Shown here piece by piece: positions 11,018 to 17,252 of a stretch of DNA of 17,252 bases. The notes under the pieces are model-generated. The model saw only the letters and a program-made list of their open reading frames with translations, was not told the DNA's origin and made no database searches. A program made the position numbers and the translations under genes. Within the stretch, counting starts at the first letter, position 1. Each line of letters starts with the position of its first letter. The stretch is from Azonexaceae bacterium (GTDB lineage Bacteria; Pseudomonadota; Gammaproteobacteria; Burkholderiales; Rhodocyclaceae): contig SSTA01000200.1 in assembly GCA_009469685.1 (NCBI GenBank), positions 1-17,252 of the forward strand, given 5' to 3'.

Positions 11018-11386
11018 ATGAGCGACGACCGTGTAGAAATCCTCCCCGTGCGGATCGTCTCCGGGGTCACGGTCGTTTCGCCTCAGGGACGCATCGATCA
11101 CACCGGTGCGCCGCGACTGAGCGCTGCGCTGGAGCCGATTCTGAAGGGATGCAAGGCCGGAGGCCCTCCCCTGCTCCTCGATCTCTCCGGGGTCGATTAC
11201 ATCAGCAGCATGGGGCTGCGCGTTCTGGTAGTTGCGTCCCGTACGGCGAGCGGGCAAGGCGGCAAATTCGGCGTTGCCGCTTTGCAGCCGCTGGTCCAGG
11301 AAGTCTTCAGCATCGCCCGTCTCAATCTGATGATGCCTTGCTACCTCGAAGTCGAGGCGGGCTGCGCTCAACTCACGGCGCCATGA
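11018..11386 (+). CDS. STAS-domain anti-sigma factor antagonist-like protein
   Basis: A 122-residue single STAS domain of the SpoIIAA/RsbV type. In partner switching such proteins are phosphorylated on a serine by an anti-sigma kinase and dephosphorylated by a PP2C phosphatase; only the unphosphorylated form binds the kinase. The signature 'LLLDLSGVDYISSMGLRVLV' is clear. Aligned with RsbV 'MDSTG', Ser64 is the likely phosphosite, while the preceding Asp is replaced by Ser63. The ATG at 11018 is chosen because the domain starts there, with TGGAG about ten bases upstream; the frame to 10856 runs antisense to ygiQ. The stop overlaps the next start (ATGA). It is the first gene of a three-gene operon ending in a matching phosphatase. 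Confidence 0.9.
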   Translation: MSDDRVEILPVRIVSGVTVVSPQGRIDHTGAPRLSAALEPILKGCKAGGPPLLLDLSGVDYISSMGLRVLVVASRTASGQGGKFGVAALQPLVQEVFSIARLNLMMPCYLEVEAGCAQLTAP

Positions 11387-12342
11387 AAGTCATTTTCTGG
11401 GGAACCCGCGGATCGCTTCCGGTCGCCCTGACCGCTGCCGATGTACGGAGCAAGGTCATTGCGGCCCTCACGGCGGCCCAGGGTCGTCAGTTGCCCGATT
11501 CCGCCGCTCTGAGTGCGTTTGTGGATAGCCTGCCTTTCGTCAGCCGCGGGACTTTTGGCGGAAATTCGTCCTGCGTCGAAATCGTCGGCGGCGGCTCAGA
11601 ACACCTCCTCTGCGATCTTGGAAGCGGCGTCCGCCCCCTCGGCCAGTCCAAGATCGCGACTTACGGCCCGGCCAGGCCCCAGCTCTACCATGTTTTCCTT
11701 TCCCATCTGCACTGGGACCACCTGATGGGTTTTCCCTTCTTCGTTCCGGCTTACATACCCGGCAACCGTATCGTGATCCACGGCTGCCACCAAGGTCTCG
11801 AAGACGCCGTGCGCCTGCAATTCGGCATCCCCTGCTTCCCGGTAGATTTCGGAACCTTGGGGGCGAACATCGAATTCGACGTCATGACCCCCGACGAACC
11901 GCGAGAAATCGCCGGCTTCACGGTCACTCCCAAGCTCCAGCTCCATGGCGGTGATTCCTTCGGCTACCGCTTCGAGCGCTTCGGCAAGACCGTGGTCTAC
12001 TCAACCGATTCCGAACACAAGCTGGACAATGCCCAGGAGCGGCAGAAATTCGTCGATTTCTTCCGCAATGCGGATCTGGTGATCTTCGACGCCATGTATT
12101 CGCTCGCCGAAGCCGTTTCAGTCAAGGCCGATTGGGGCCATTCCAGCAACGTGGTCGGCGTCGAACTCTGCCAGGCCGCGGGCGCCCGCCGGCTGGCACT
12201 CTTCCACCACGAGCCGGTCAATGACGATGGAAGGCTCGCCCTGTTGCTGGAAGAAACCCGACGGTTCGAGGAGATCACCCGGGAAAATCTGGCGCCCCTG
12301 GAAATTATTTCCGCCTACGACGGGCTGACGGTCGACCTGTGA
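11383..12342 (+). CDS. Metallo-beta-lactamase-fold hydrolase
   Basis: A 319-residue MBL-fold protein of the RNase Z/PhnP/phosphodiesterase-like branch. It opens with the family's 'FWGTRGSLP' and 'FGGNSSCVEI', then 'LLCDLGSG'. The metal-binding motif is 'SHLHWDH' (His108, His110, Asp112, His113); further ligands are probably His188, Asp209 ('YSTDSEH') and His275 or His276 ('LFHHEP'). Two metal ions and hydrolysis of a phosphodiester are expected, but the substrate is unknown; a cyclic nucleotide, nucleic acid or small phosphonate-derived ester are all possible. No signal peptide, so cytoplasmic. The start overlaps the STAS stop (ATGA) and the stop overlaps the phosphatase start (GTGA), so it is translated as part of the signalling operon, which suggests a linked role. 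Confidence 0.9.
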   Translation: MKVIFWGTRGSLPVALTAADVRSKVIAALTAAQGRQLPDSAALSAFVDSLPFVSRGTFGGNSSCVEIVGGGSEHLLCDLGSGVRPLGQSKIATYGPARPQLYHVFLSHLHWDHLMGFPFFVPAYIPGNRIVIHGCHQGLEDAVRLQFGIPCFPVDFGTLGANIEFDVMTPDEPREIAGFTVTPKLQLHGGDSFGYRFERFGKTVVYSTDSEHKLDNAQERQKFVDFFRNADLVIFDAMYSLAEAVSVKADWGHSSNVVGVELCQAAGARRLALFHHEPVNDDGRLALLLEETRRFEEITRENLAPLEIISAYDGLTVDL

Positions 12343-14450
12343 CCCCGGGGGCCATCGGCCGCTTTCTCCTCGCCCAGCGGGGTCGCAGCCTGGCAGGGGC
12401 ATTCCTCGCGGTCGCCGTACTGCTTCTCGTCCAGGCCGATCAGGCACCCCTGCTGCCTTTGCGCCACATTCTCTTCGACAGTTATCAGCGCATGTTTCCG
12501 CGGGATCGCACCGCCCAGCCGGCAATTCTGGTTGCGATCGACGAGGAAAGTCTGGCCAAACACGGCCAGTGGCCCTGGCCGCGCGACGAAATTGCTGCGC
12601 TGCTCGACAAGATCCTGGCTTACGGGCCTAGGGCAGTGGGTTTTGACATTCTTTTCCCCGAGCCCGACCGCCTTGGTCCCGCCGCCCTCGCCCAGCGCTT
12701 TCCGACCCTTCCGGCCCCGGCGCTGCGGGCGCTCCCGGATCCCGATTCCATCCTTGCCGCGGCACTCGCCAAGGGGAACACGGTACTCGCGGTCAGCGGC
12801 GAGACCGTGCCGAGTCCGGTGGCCCAGGTTCCCCATCATTCGCTGGGCCTGCGCGGACTCGAGGACGAAGCCCACCTTCCGGAATTCCCGGCTTCCATCG
12901 GCAGTCTGGCCAAGCTTGAGCAGGCAGCCCGGGGCGTAGGCCTGATCAACGCGCCCCCCGATCGTTCGGGAACCGAAAGCGAGCGGGGGGTGATCCGGCG
13001 AGTTCCCATGGTCGCCCGCATCGGCGATACCCGGGTCGCCAGCCTGGGGCTCGAAATCGTCCGCCTGGGCACCAATACCCGCTTCCTCAATGTCGAGGCG
13101 GATGGCCACGGCATCGTCCGCGTCGGGGTTCGCGGGCAATCCCTCCATACGCTGCCCAACGGGGACCTCGCCCTGCATTTCGGTCCGCTGAAGTCCGATC
13201 GCGTGGTATCGGCCGCCGACGTCCTGGCCGCCAGGATCGATCCCGAAATCCTGCGCGAGAAATTTGTTCTGGTCGGCTTCACCGGGCTGGGGCTGCTGGA
13301 TAACGTGGTGACTCCGCTCGGCGAGAAAATTCCCGGCGTCGATGTCCATCTGCAGGTCATCGAAAGCCTGCTGGCCGGAGAATCGCTACGCCGTCCCTGG
13401 TGGATGGCGCGGGTCGAGCTTGCCGCCCTGATTCTGTTGGGGATCGGGCTCATTCTGACCGTCCCGGTCCTGCGGCCGGCTTACGCCGCAGGCCTGGGAG
13501 CGCTGGTGGCCAGCCTTCTCGCCGTAGGCGGATTCGTCGCCTTCCGCTTCGGGGGCTGGCAATTCGACTCGGCCACCGTGGTCACCCTGCTCAATCCCAT
13601 TTTCATTACCTTGATCGGCAATACCCTGGTCGAGGCGGATCGCCGCCGTCGAGAGGCGGAACAGGAACTTCACACCACCCGCGAGGTTTCAGCCCGGGTC
13701 GCGGGCGAACTCGACGCCGCCCGACGCATCCAGATGGGACTCTTACCCGACGCAGACAGCTTGTTCGTGAACGATCCCCGGATCGCCGTCGCCGCTCTCC
13801 TCGAGCCTGCAAGGGCGGTGGGCGGCGATTATTACGAATGCTTCGCCATCGACGAACGTCATGTCTGTTTCGCCATCGGCGACGTGACCGGCAAGGGTGT
13901 CCCGGCAAGCCTCTTCATGACCATCGCCAAGACGCTCACCGGGGCCATGGTGCGCCGGGTGAGCAATCTGGGCGAAGCCTTGCGCCAGGCCGAAGTCGAA
14001 CTCTCCCGCCACAATCCGGAAATGCTCTTCGTGACCACCTTCGTTGCCGTCCTCGATCTAGACAGCGGAGAAATCGCCTGCGTCTGCGCCGGTCACGATG
14101 CCCCCATACTGAAGCGCGGACGGGAACTGCTTCGCCTCGACTTGGGGAGCGACTCGGGCCCGCCGGTCGGCGCCTGCGGCAATTATCCCTTTGTCGCCGC
14201 CCGGAGGCAGCTTGAACCGGGCGACCTCGTCTGCCTCTTTACGGACGGCGTGACCGAGGCCCAGGACGGAAAACGCTTTTACGGCGGTCTGAGGCTCCTG
14301 GCAGCGGTAGCCCGCCTTCCCGAAAGCGCCGATCCCAGGGCAACAGTCGAGGGGATCCGCGACGACGTACGGCGATTCGAAAATGGCCGGCCGGCCGCCG
14401 ACGACCTCACTTTGCTCGCCCTGCGCTGGAACGGGCCCGCGCCGCGATGA
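12339..14450 (+). CDS. CHASE2 sensor, SpoIIE-type PP2C serine phosphatase
   Basis: A 703-residue membrane receptor. An N-terminal helix (about 17-34) leads to a periplasmic CHASE2 domain (about 40-350) with the hallmark 'ILVAIDEESLAKHGQWPWPRD' and 'GFDILFPEPD'. Three closely spaced membrane helices (about 358-430) follow, then a charged coiled segment ('EADRRRREAEQEL'), and a cytoplasmic SpoIIE/RsbU-type PP2C domain (about 455-700). Phosphatase metal-site motifs are present: 'AVGGDYYE', 'FAIGDVTGKGVPASLFM', 'FTDGVTEAQDG' and 'AADDLTLLALRW'. It should dephosphorylate a STAS protein, most likely the one three codes upstream in the same operon, in response to a periplasmic signal. The start is GTG within the GTGA overlap with the MBL gene. 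The stop directly abuts the stop of the convergent OmpA-type gene, together forming TGATCA. Confidence 0.95.
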   Translation: MTPGAIGRFLLAQRGRSLAGAFLAVAVLLLVQADQAPLLPLRHILFDSYQRMFPRDRTAQPAILVAIDEESLAKHGQWPWPRDEIAALLDKILAYGPRAVGFDILFPEPDRLGPAALAQRFPTLPAPALRALPDPDSILAAALAKGNTVLAVSGETVPSPVAQVPHHSLGLRGLEDEAHLPEFPASIGSLAKLEQAARGVGLINAPPDRSGTESERGVIRRVPMVARIGDTRVASLGLEIVRLGTNTRFLNVEADGHGIVRVGVRGQSLHTLPNGDLALHFGPLKSDRVVSAADVLAARIDPEILREKFVLVGFTGLGLLDNVVTPLGEKIPGVDVHLQVIESLLAGESLRRPWWMARVELAALILLGIGLILTVPVLRPAYAAGLGALVASLLAVGGFVAFRFGGWQFDSATVVTLLNPIFITLIGNTLVEADRRRREAEQELHTTREVSARVAGELDAARRIQMGLLPDADSLFVNDPRIAVAALLEPARAVGGDYYECFAIDERHVCFAIGDVTGKGVPASLFMTIAKTLTGAMVRRVSNLGEALRQAEVELSRHNPEMLFVTTFVAVLDLDSGEIACVCAGHDAPILKRGRELLRLDLGSDSGPPVGACGNYPFVAARRQLEPGDLVCLFTDGVTEAQDGKRFYGGLRLLAAVARLPESADPRATVEGIRDDVRRFENGRPAADDLTLLALRWNGPAPR

Positions 14451-15029
14451 TCAGCGGACGCTGATTTCGACCCGCCGGTTGAGCGGTTCGGCCACTCCGT
14501 CCGGGGTGGCAATCGCCGGCTCCCGTTCGCCGCGGGAAGATACAGCGATGAGGTCGGCGGGGATGCCGGCTTCCACCAGGATCTTGCTCACGGAATCCGC
14601 CCGGGTGCGCGCCAGAATGTCATTGTCGGCCACCGATCCGACCCGGTCGGCGTGGCCGATGACCTGGACTTCCGGGGCACTGCGGGAGACGAGCTGGGCC
14701 TTGATACGGTCGAAACTGGCCATCGATTCCGGAGTCAGGGTATCGGTACCCTCAAGAAAATAGACCACAAAACTGACCGGGCGCTCGGGCAATGCGGACA
14801 AGGTCGTCCCATACAGTTCTCCGACCTCGCCGGAAGATGTCGCGGTCCGCGAAAGTACGAAAGGGCGACGGGTTGCCGATGCGTAGGGCTGATCGAGGCG
14901 GTGCTCGACCCCCTGCCAGCGCACCACCACTTCACTCGGGCGGCCATCCTTCGAAGGCAGCAAGACGACGCGCTCGCTGGCACAACCGGCCAGCGCGAGA
15001 AGGATGCCTAGGCTGAAGCAAAGTCGCAT
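14451..15029 (-). CDS. OmpA-family peptidoglycan-binding lipoprotein
   Basis: A 192-residue lipoprotein: a signal ending in 'LALAGC' (Cys16), a middle part of about 70 residues with no recognised fold, and a C-terminal OmpA-like domain (about 85-190). The peptidoglycan-binding pattern is kept: 'GHADRVG' with Asp128, then 'NDILARTRADSV' with Asn136, Leu139 and Arg143, and 'PLNRRVEI' near the end. It should sit in the outer membrane and grip the cell wall. The start has a strong GGAGGAG inside the end of the upstream FecR-domain gene, one base after its stop (TGACATG), so the two are co-translated. It faces the CHASE2-phosphatase gene with no spacer. Position and partners suggest part of an envelope-sensing assembly (inference). 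Confidence 0.92.
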   Translation of the reverse strand: MRLCFSLGILLALAGCASERVVLLPSKDGRPSEVVVRWQGVEHRLDQPYASATRRPFVLSRTATSSGEVGELYGTTLSALPERPVSFVVYFLEGTDTLTPESMASFDRIKAQLVSRSAPEVQVIGHADRVGSVADNDILARTRADSVSKILVEAGIPADLIAVSSRGEREPAIATPDGVAEPLNRRVEISVR

Positions 15030-15030
15030 G

Positions 15031-15483
15031 TCACTCCTCCGGCCTGCCGATCACTTCGATGATGAATTCAGTTCCCCGCACGCCCAGGATGCTGGTCGGT
15101 GTGCGGAAGCGGACGGATTCCGGCGACTCCTTGGCAAGCTTGCCCGAGACCACCGCGACGGTACCTCGCTGGACCGTGGCCTCCAGTTCTCCGGCATGGG
15201 TCGTCGTATCGAACGCGAAGCGATCCAGGATCAACAGGGCGTTGGGGCCCGCCGAAAGCAGGGTATTGTCCCGTAGGGTCAAGCCTACGGAACCGTCGCG
15301 GCCGGTTCGGACTTGATCGTTGACCTCGACCGTGGTTCCCACCGGTGCCGGAATCCGCGTCCCCGACCGCTCGATCGTGACGTCGCCCCGACTGGACTTG
15401 ACGCGACCGGCGTATTCGCCGGCATGGACAGCGACCGCTGCGGTGGCCAGGACGACGGCCAGCAGGCAATGTGATCTAATCAT
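15031..15483 (-). CDS. Periplasmic FecR-domain protein
   Basis: A 150-residue exported protein: signal peptide 1-21 (cleavage after 'AVAVHA'), then a single FecR domain. The pattern 'GRVKSSRGDVTIERSGTR...VGTTVEVNDQVRTGRDGSVGLTLRDNT' and the closing 'TPTSILGVRGTEF' are typical of free-standing periplasmic FecR domains, unlike the membrane-bound anti-sigma FecR of iron uptake. Such FecR proteins are often encoded beside CHASE2 receptors and OmpA-type proteins, as here. It may bind ligand or partner domains in the periplasm. The frame continues upstream to 15675, but the ATG at 15483 starts the signal peptide and has GGGGGAGA just before it. It is divergent from the HATPase gene by 27 nt and co-translated with the OmpA-type lipoprotein. 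Confidence 0.9.
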   Translation of the reverse strand: MIRSHCLLAVVLATAAVAVHAGEYAGRVKSSRGDVTIERSGTRIPAPVGTTVEVNDQVRTGRDGSVGLTLRDNTLLSAGPNALLILDRFAFDTTTHAGELEATVQRGTVAVVSGKLAKESPESVRFRTPTSILGVRGTEFIIEVIGRPEE

Positions 15484-15489
15484 GAAATC

Positions 15490-15500
15490 TCCCCCGGGGA
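15490..15500. promoter_or_regulatory. Palindromic ribosome-binding segment shared by divergent genes
   Basis: The 27-nt gap between the FecR gene and the kinase gene contains TCCCCCGGGGA. Read on the minus strand it supplies the GGGGGAGA before the FecR start; on the plus strand it supplies GGGGA before the kinase start. CCCCGGGG (15492-15499) is a perfect palindrome. With so little room, both promoters must lie inside the opposing coding regions or overlap. Confidence 0.5.
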
Positions 15501-15510
15501 TTCGCGACGC

Positions 15511-15912
15511 ATGGTTGCTCATTCTACGGAAATTTCCGTTCCCGCGCGCCTGACGGAACTGCCCTGCCTGCTGGCAGCCGTGGATGCCTGGGCGGCCATC
15601 AGCGGAATTCCTCCAATTGCCGTCCAGCGTATTCATTTTGCCGTCGAAGAGTTGTTTACCAACACGGTGGATCACGGTTTCCGAGCCGAGTCCGATCTGC
15701 CGGTCACTCTGGCTCTGGCGGCAGACGGCGGGGGCATCACCCTACGTTATGTCGATCAGGCGCCCCCCTTCGACACCAGCCGTGTCCCTGATCTCGCGCC
15801 GGAAGCCGAGCGCATCGGCGGCTACGGGCTCAAGGTCGTGCAGACCATGGCCAGCGCCTTCCGCTATCGGTTTGCCAACGGCGCCAACGAGACTGAAATC
15901 GAGTTCCGCTAG
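15511..15912 (+). CDS. RsbW/SpoIIAB-like serine kinase (HATPase)
   Basis: A 133-residue stand-alone GHKL ATPase of the anti-sigma kinase type (COG2172-like). The N box 'VEELFTNTVDHGF' has Glu47 as the likely catalytic base and Asn51 for magnesium. The G1 box is 'YVDQAPPFD' with Asp82, where a glycine-rich DxGxG is lacking but 'PPFD' is common in proteobacterial members. The G2 box is 'GGYGLKVV' (103-110). Such kinases bind a sigma factor or other target and phosphorylate a STAS antagonist. A STAS protein and a PP2C phosphatase are encoded 1-4 kb upstream, so the set is complete. The ATG at 15511 fits the fold's start, with GGGGA ten bases upstream. It is alone on its strand here, divergent from the FecR gene; its target is not in the window. 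Confidence 0.9.
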   Translation: MVAHSTEISVPARLTELPCLLAAVDAWAAISGIPPIAVQRIHFAVEELFTNTVDHGFRAESDLPVTLALAADGGGITLRYVDQAPPFDTSRVPDLAPEAERIGGYGLKVVQTMASAFRYRFANGANETEIEFR

Positions 15913-15925
15913 AGGCAACCGACAT

Positions 15926-15941
15926 CCGCTCCGCCGAGCGG
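15926..15941. terminator. Possible weak bidirectional terminator hairpin
   Basis: A 6-bp stem CCGCTC / GAGCGG with loop CGCC lies in the 71-nt gap between the convergent kinase and ABC permease genes. There is no clear T-run on either side, so any termination would be weak. Nothing else is seen in this gap. Confidence 0.3.
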
Positions 15942-15983
15942 TCGTTCCCCGCGACCCCAGGCGGCAAGGCGAGCGACCCCACC

Positions 15984-17252
15984 CTACCCCCGCAACGCCT
16001 CGGCAGGCGGAACCTTTAGAAGCTTTCCCAGGGCCGCCCAGCCGATGCCCGCGGCCAGCACTGCCGTGACTGCGGACGCCAGAGGAAAGATCAGGGGATC
16101 GGGGCTCAGTTCGAGTTGGAAAACCTGTTTGGCGATGATTCCGCCGAGGAGCGCGGCCCCGGCTGCGGCGAGCAAACCTGCCAGGGCGCCGACTGCGGCT
16201 AATTCCGCTACCAGGGCTGCCGCCAGTTGCTGCCCGCGGGCACCGAGGGCGCGCAGGACGGCGAATTCCTGCCGCCGTTCGGCGAACTCCCCAGCCAGCG
16301 CGGCATAAAGGACCGCGAGCCCAGCTGTCAGCGTGAGGCCAAAGACGAGCTCGACTGCGATGGCGACCTGGCCGATGACGTCCCGGAATTGGGCGACGAG
16401 GGCACCGACGTCGATCACAGTGAGGTTGGGAAAACGCTCCACCAGCGCTGCCGCCACCCCATTGCCTTCGGGAGGCAGATGAAAGCTGGTGATGTAGCTG
16501 GCAGGCTGGGTCTCGAGAACCCCCGGGGGGGTCAGGACGAAGAAATTGACCCGCATGGAATCCCAGTCCAGCTTGCGCAGCCCGACCACGCTGAACGAGA
16601 GCTCCTGCCCGGCGATGCGAAAATCGAGTCGATTGCCCACCTGTATCCCCAAGGTCCGGGCGAGACCCTCCTCGACCGAGGCGACGCGATGGCCGACATC
16701 GCCGTCGGAGAACCAGCGGCCTTCACTCGTCCGATTGCCGGGCGGCAACGCCATCCGCCAGGAGAGATTGAATTCGCGGTCGATGAGGCGCTGGGCCCTG
16801 TCGTCTTCGGGATAGTCGGCGGGAGTCACCGGGCGGCCGTCAATGGCGATGAGTCTCCCGCGCACCATGGGCGCCAATTCGACCGCGAGCCCTTGTCCGC
16901 CCAGCCAGGTCGATATGGCCGCGGATTGCTCCGGCTGAATATTGATGACGAAGCGATTGGGCGCATCGGCCGGGGTCGCTCGCTGCCAGGCGTCGATCAA
17001 CTGGCCGCGGGTCACGGTGACCAGAAGGAGCGCCATGACCGCCAAGGCCATGGCGACCACCTGGACGGTGGCCATCGCGGCGCGGCGGTTGAGGGCGGCG
17101 ATTCCGCGCCACCAGCCGAAGCGCTCCCCCCGCGGCCAGTGGGCCAGCAGGGCAATGATTGCGCGGGCGGCGAGCGCAAAAACCGCCGCGGAGGCGAGGA
17201 AGCCTCCGGCTGCCAGTGCTCCCAGGCGAAAATCCCGCGCTACCCAGCAGAC
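15984..17252 (-). CDS. FtsX-type ABC transporter permease, C-terminal part
   Basis: The frame runs open to the right edge, so the N-terminal part lies outside; 422 residues are visible. It resembles the C-terminal half of large YbbP-like permeases (about 800+ residues, two FtsX domains). A membrane helix near the window edge ('FLASAAVFALAARAIIALLAHW') and the link 'GIAALNRRAAMATVQVVA' lead into a helix. Then comes a long periplasmic domain (about 200 residues, 'FNLSWRMALPPGNRTSEGRWF', 'VASVEEGLARTLGIQVGNRLDFRIAGQ'). Finally there are three helices with the FtsX pattern ('RRQEFAVLRALGARGQQL'), ending 'PPAEALRG'. Such permeases, with an ATPase and often a lipase encoded nearby, act in lipid or lipoprotein handling; partners would be to the right of the window. 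It converges on the kinase gene. Confidence 0.88.
   Translation of the reverse strand, partial: VCWVARDFRLGALAAGGFLASAAVFALAARAIIALLAHWPRGERFGWWRGIAALNRRAAMATVQVVAMALAVMALLLVTVTRGQLIDAWQRATPADAPNRFVINIQPEQSAAISTWLGGQGLAVELAPMVRGRLIAIDGRPVTPADYPEDDRAQRLIDREFNLSWRMALPPGNRTSEGRWFSDGDVGHRVASVEEGLARTLGIQVGNRLDFRIAGQELSFSVVGLRKLDWDSMRVNFFVLTPPGVLETQPASYITSFHLPPEGNGVAAALVERFPNLTVIDVGALVAQFRDVIGQVAIAVELVFGLTLTAGLAVLYAALAGEFAERRQEFAVLRALGARGQQLAAALVAELAAVGALAGLLAAAGAALLGGIIAKQVFQLELSPDPLIFPLASAVTAVLAAGIGWAALGKLLKVPPAEALRG

Noticed and set aside
9448..11382. A reading frame of about 645 codons open antisense to ygiQ and continuous with the MBL gene
   Set aside because: Its protein is Gly/Arg/His-rich with no recognisable domain, and it mirrors conserved ygiQ codons. 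The true MBL start is the ATG at 11383 with 'MKVIFWGTRGSLP'. Long antisense frames are expected in GC-rich genes.
12315..13349. 344-codon frame antisense to the CHASE2 domain
   Set aside because: A shadow of the CHASE2-phosphatase gene: composition follows the complementary codons and no family is recognisable.
15484..15675. N-terminal extension of the FecR-domain frame
   Set aside because: It lies antisense to the kinase gene and would precede a clear signal peptide; the ATG at 15483 has a good ribosome site.

Overview
The window is a stretch of GC-rich bacterial chromosome with tightly packed genes. The protein set is of Gram-negative proteobacterial type: TypA/BipA, YgiQ, MoaA, TadA, a group II truncated haemoglobin, lipoproteins with classical lipoboxes and a PerM-like AI-2E transporter. 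I infer a betaproteobacterium, perhaps of the Rhodocyclales type. That placement is an impression from the proteins, not a computed result. No rRNA, tRNA, CRISPR array, insertion sequence or phage gene was seen.

Left part (1-8.8 kb), mainly housekeeping. It opens with the 3' end of an NRDE/TANGO2-family gene. On the minus strand follow an L,D-transpeptidase and tadA, translationally coupled. An AT-rich gap (1223-1656) holds two perfect DnaA boxes around a very AT-rich core. Next on the minus strand are a PerM/AI-2E transporter coupled to a stand-alone cyclic-nucleotide-binding protein, then a Cu,Zn superoxide dismutase lipoprotein (sodC). moaA is divergent from sodC. A secreted helical protein of unknown function, typA and a truncated haemoglobin lie on the minus strand, with a small four-helix membrane protein divergent from the haemoglobin gene.

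Middle (8.7-10.9 kb): a large YgiQ-type radical SAM gene on the minus strand, whose 3' end overlaps the end of the membrane protein gene.

Right part (11.0-15.9 kb), the most interesting block. It looks like a sigma-factor-style partner-switching system joined to envelope proteins. A plus-strand operon with 4-nt overlaps encodes a STAS anti-anti-sigma-like protein, a metallo-beta-lactamase-fold hydrolase and a CHASE2-membrane-SpoIIE/PP2C phosphatase. Tail to tail with it lies a minus-strand pair, a periplasmic FecR-domain protein and an OmpA-type lipoprotein. Divergent from fecR, 27 nt away, is an RsbW/SpoIIAB-like kinase. The likely logic (inference) is that an envelope signal reaches the periplasmic CHASE2 domain. 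The PP2C domain then dephosphorylates the STAS protein, which competes for the HATPase kinase and releases a target encoded elsewhere. No sigma factor is present in the window.

Right edge (15984-17252): the C-terminal part of a large FtsX-type ABC transporter permease, running off the window.
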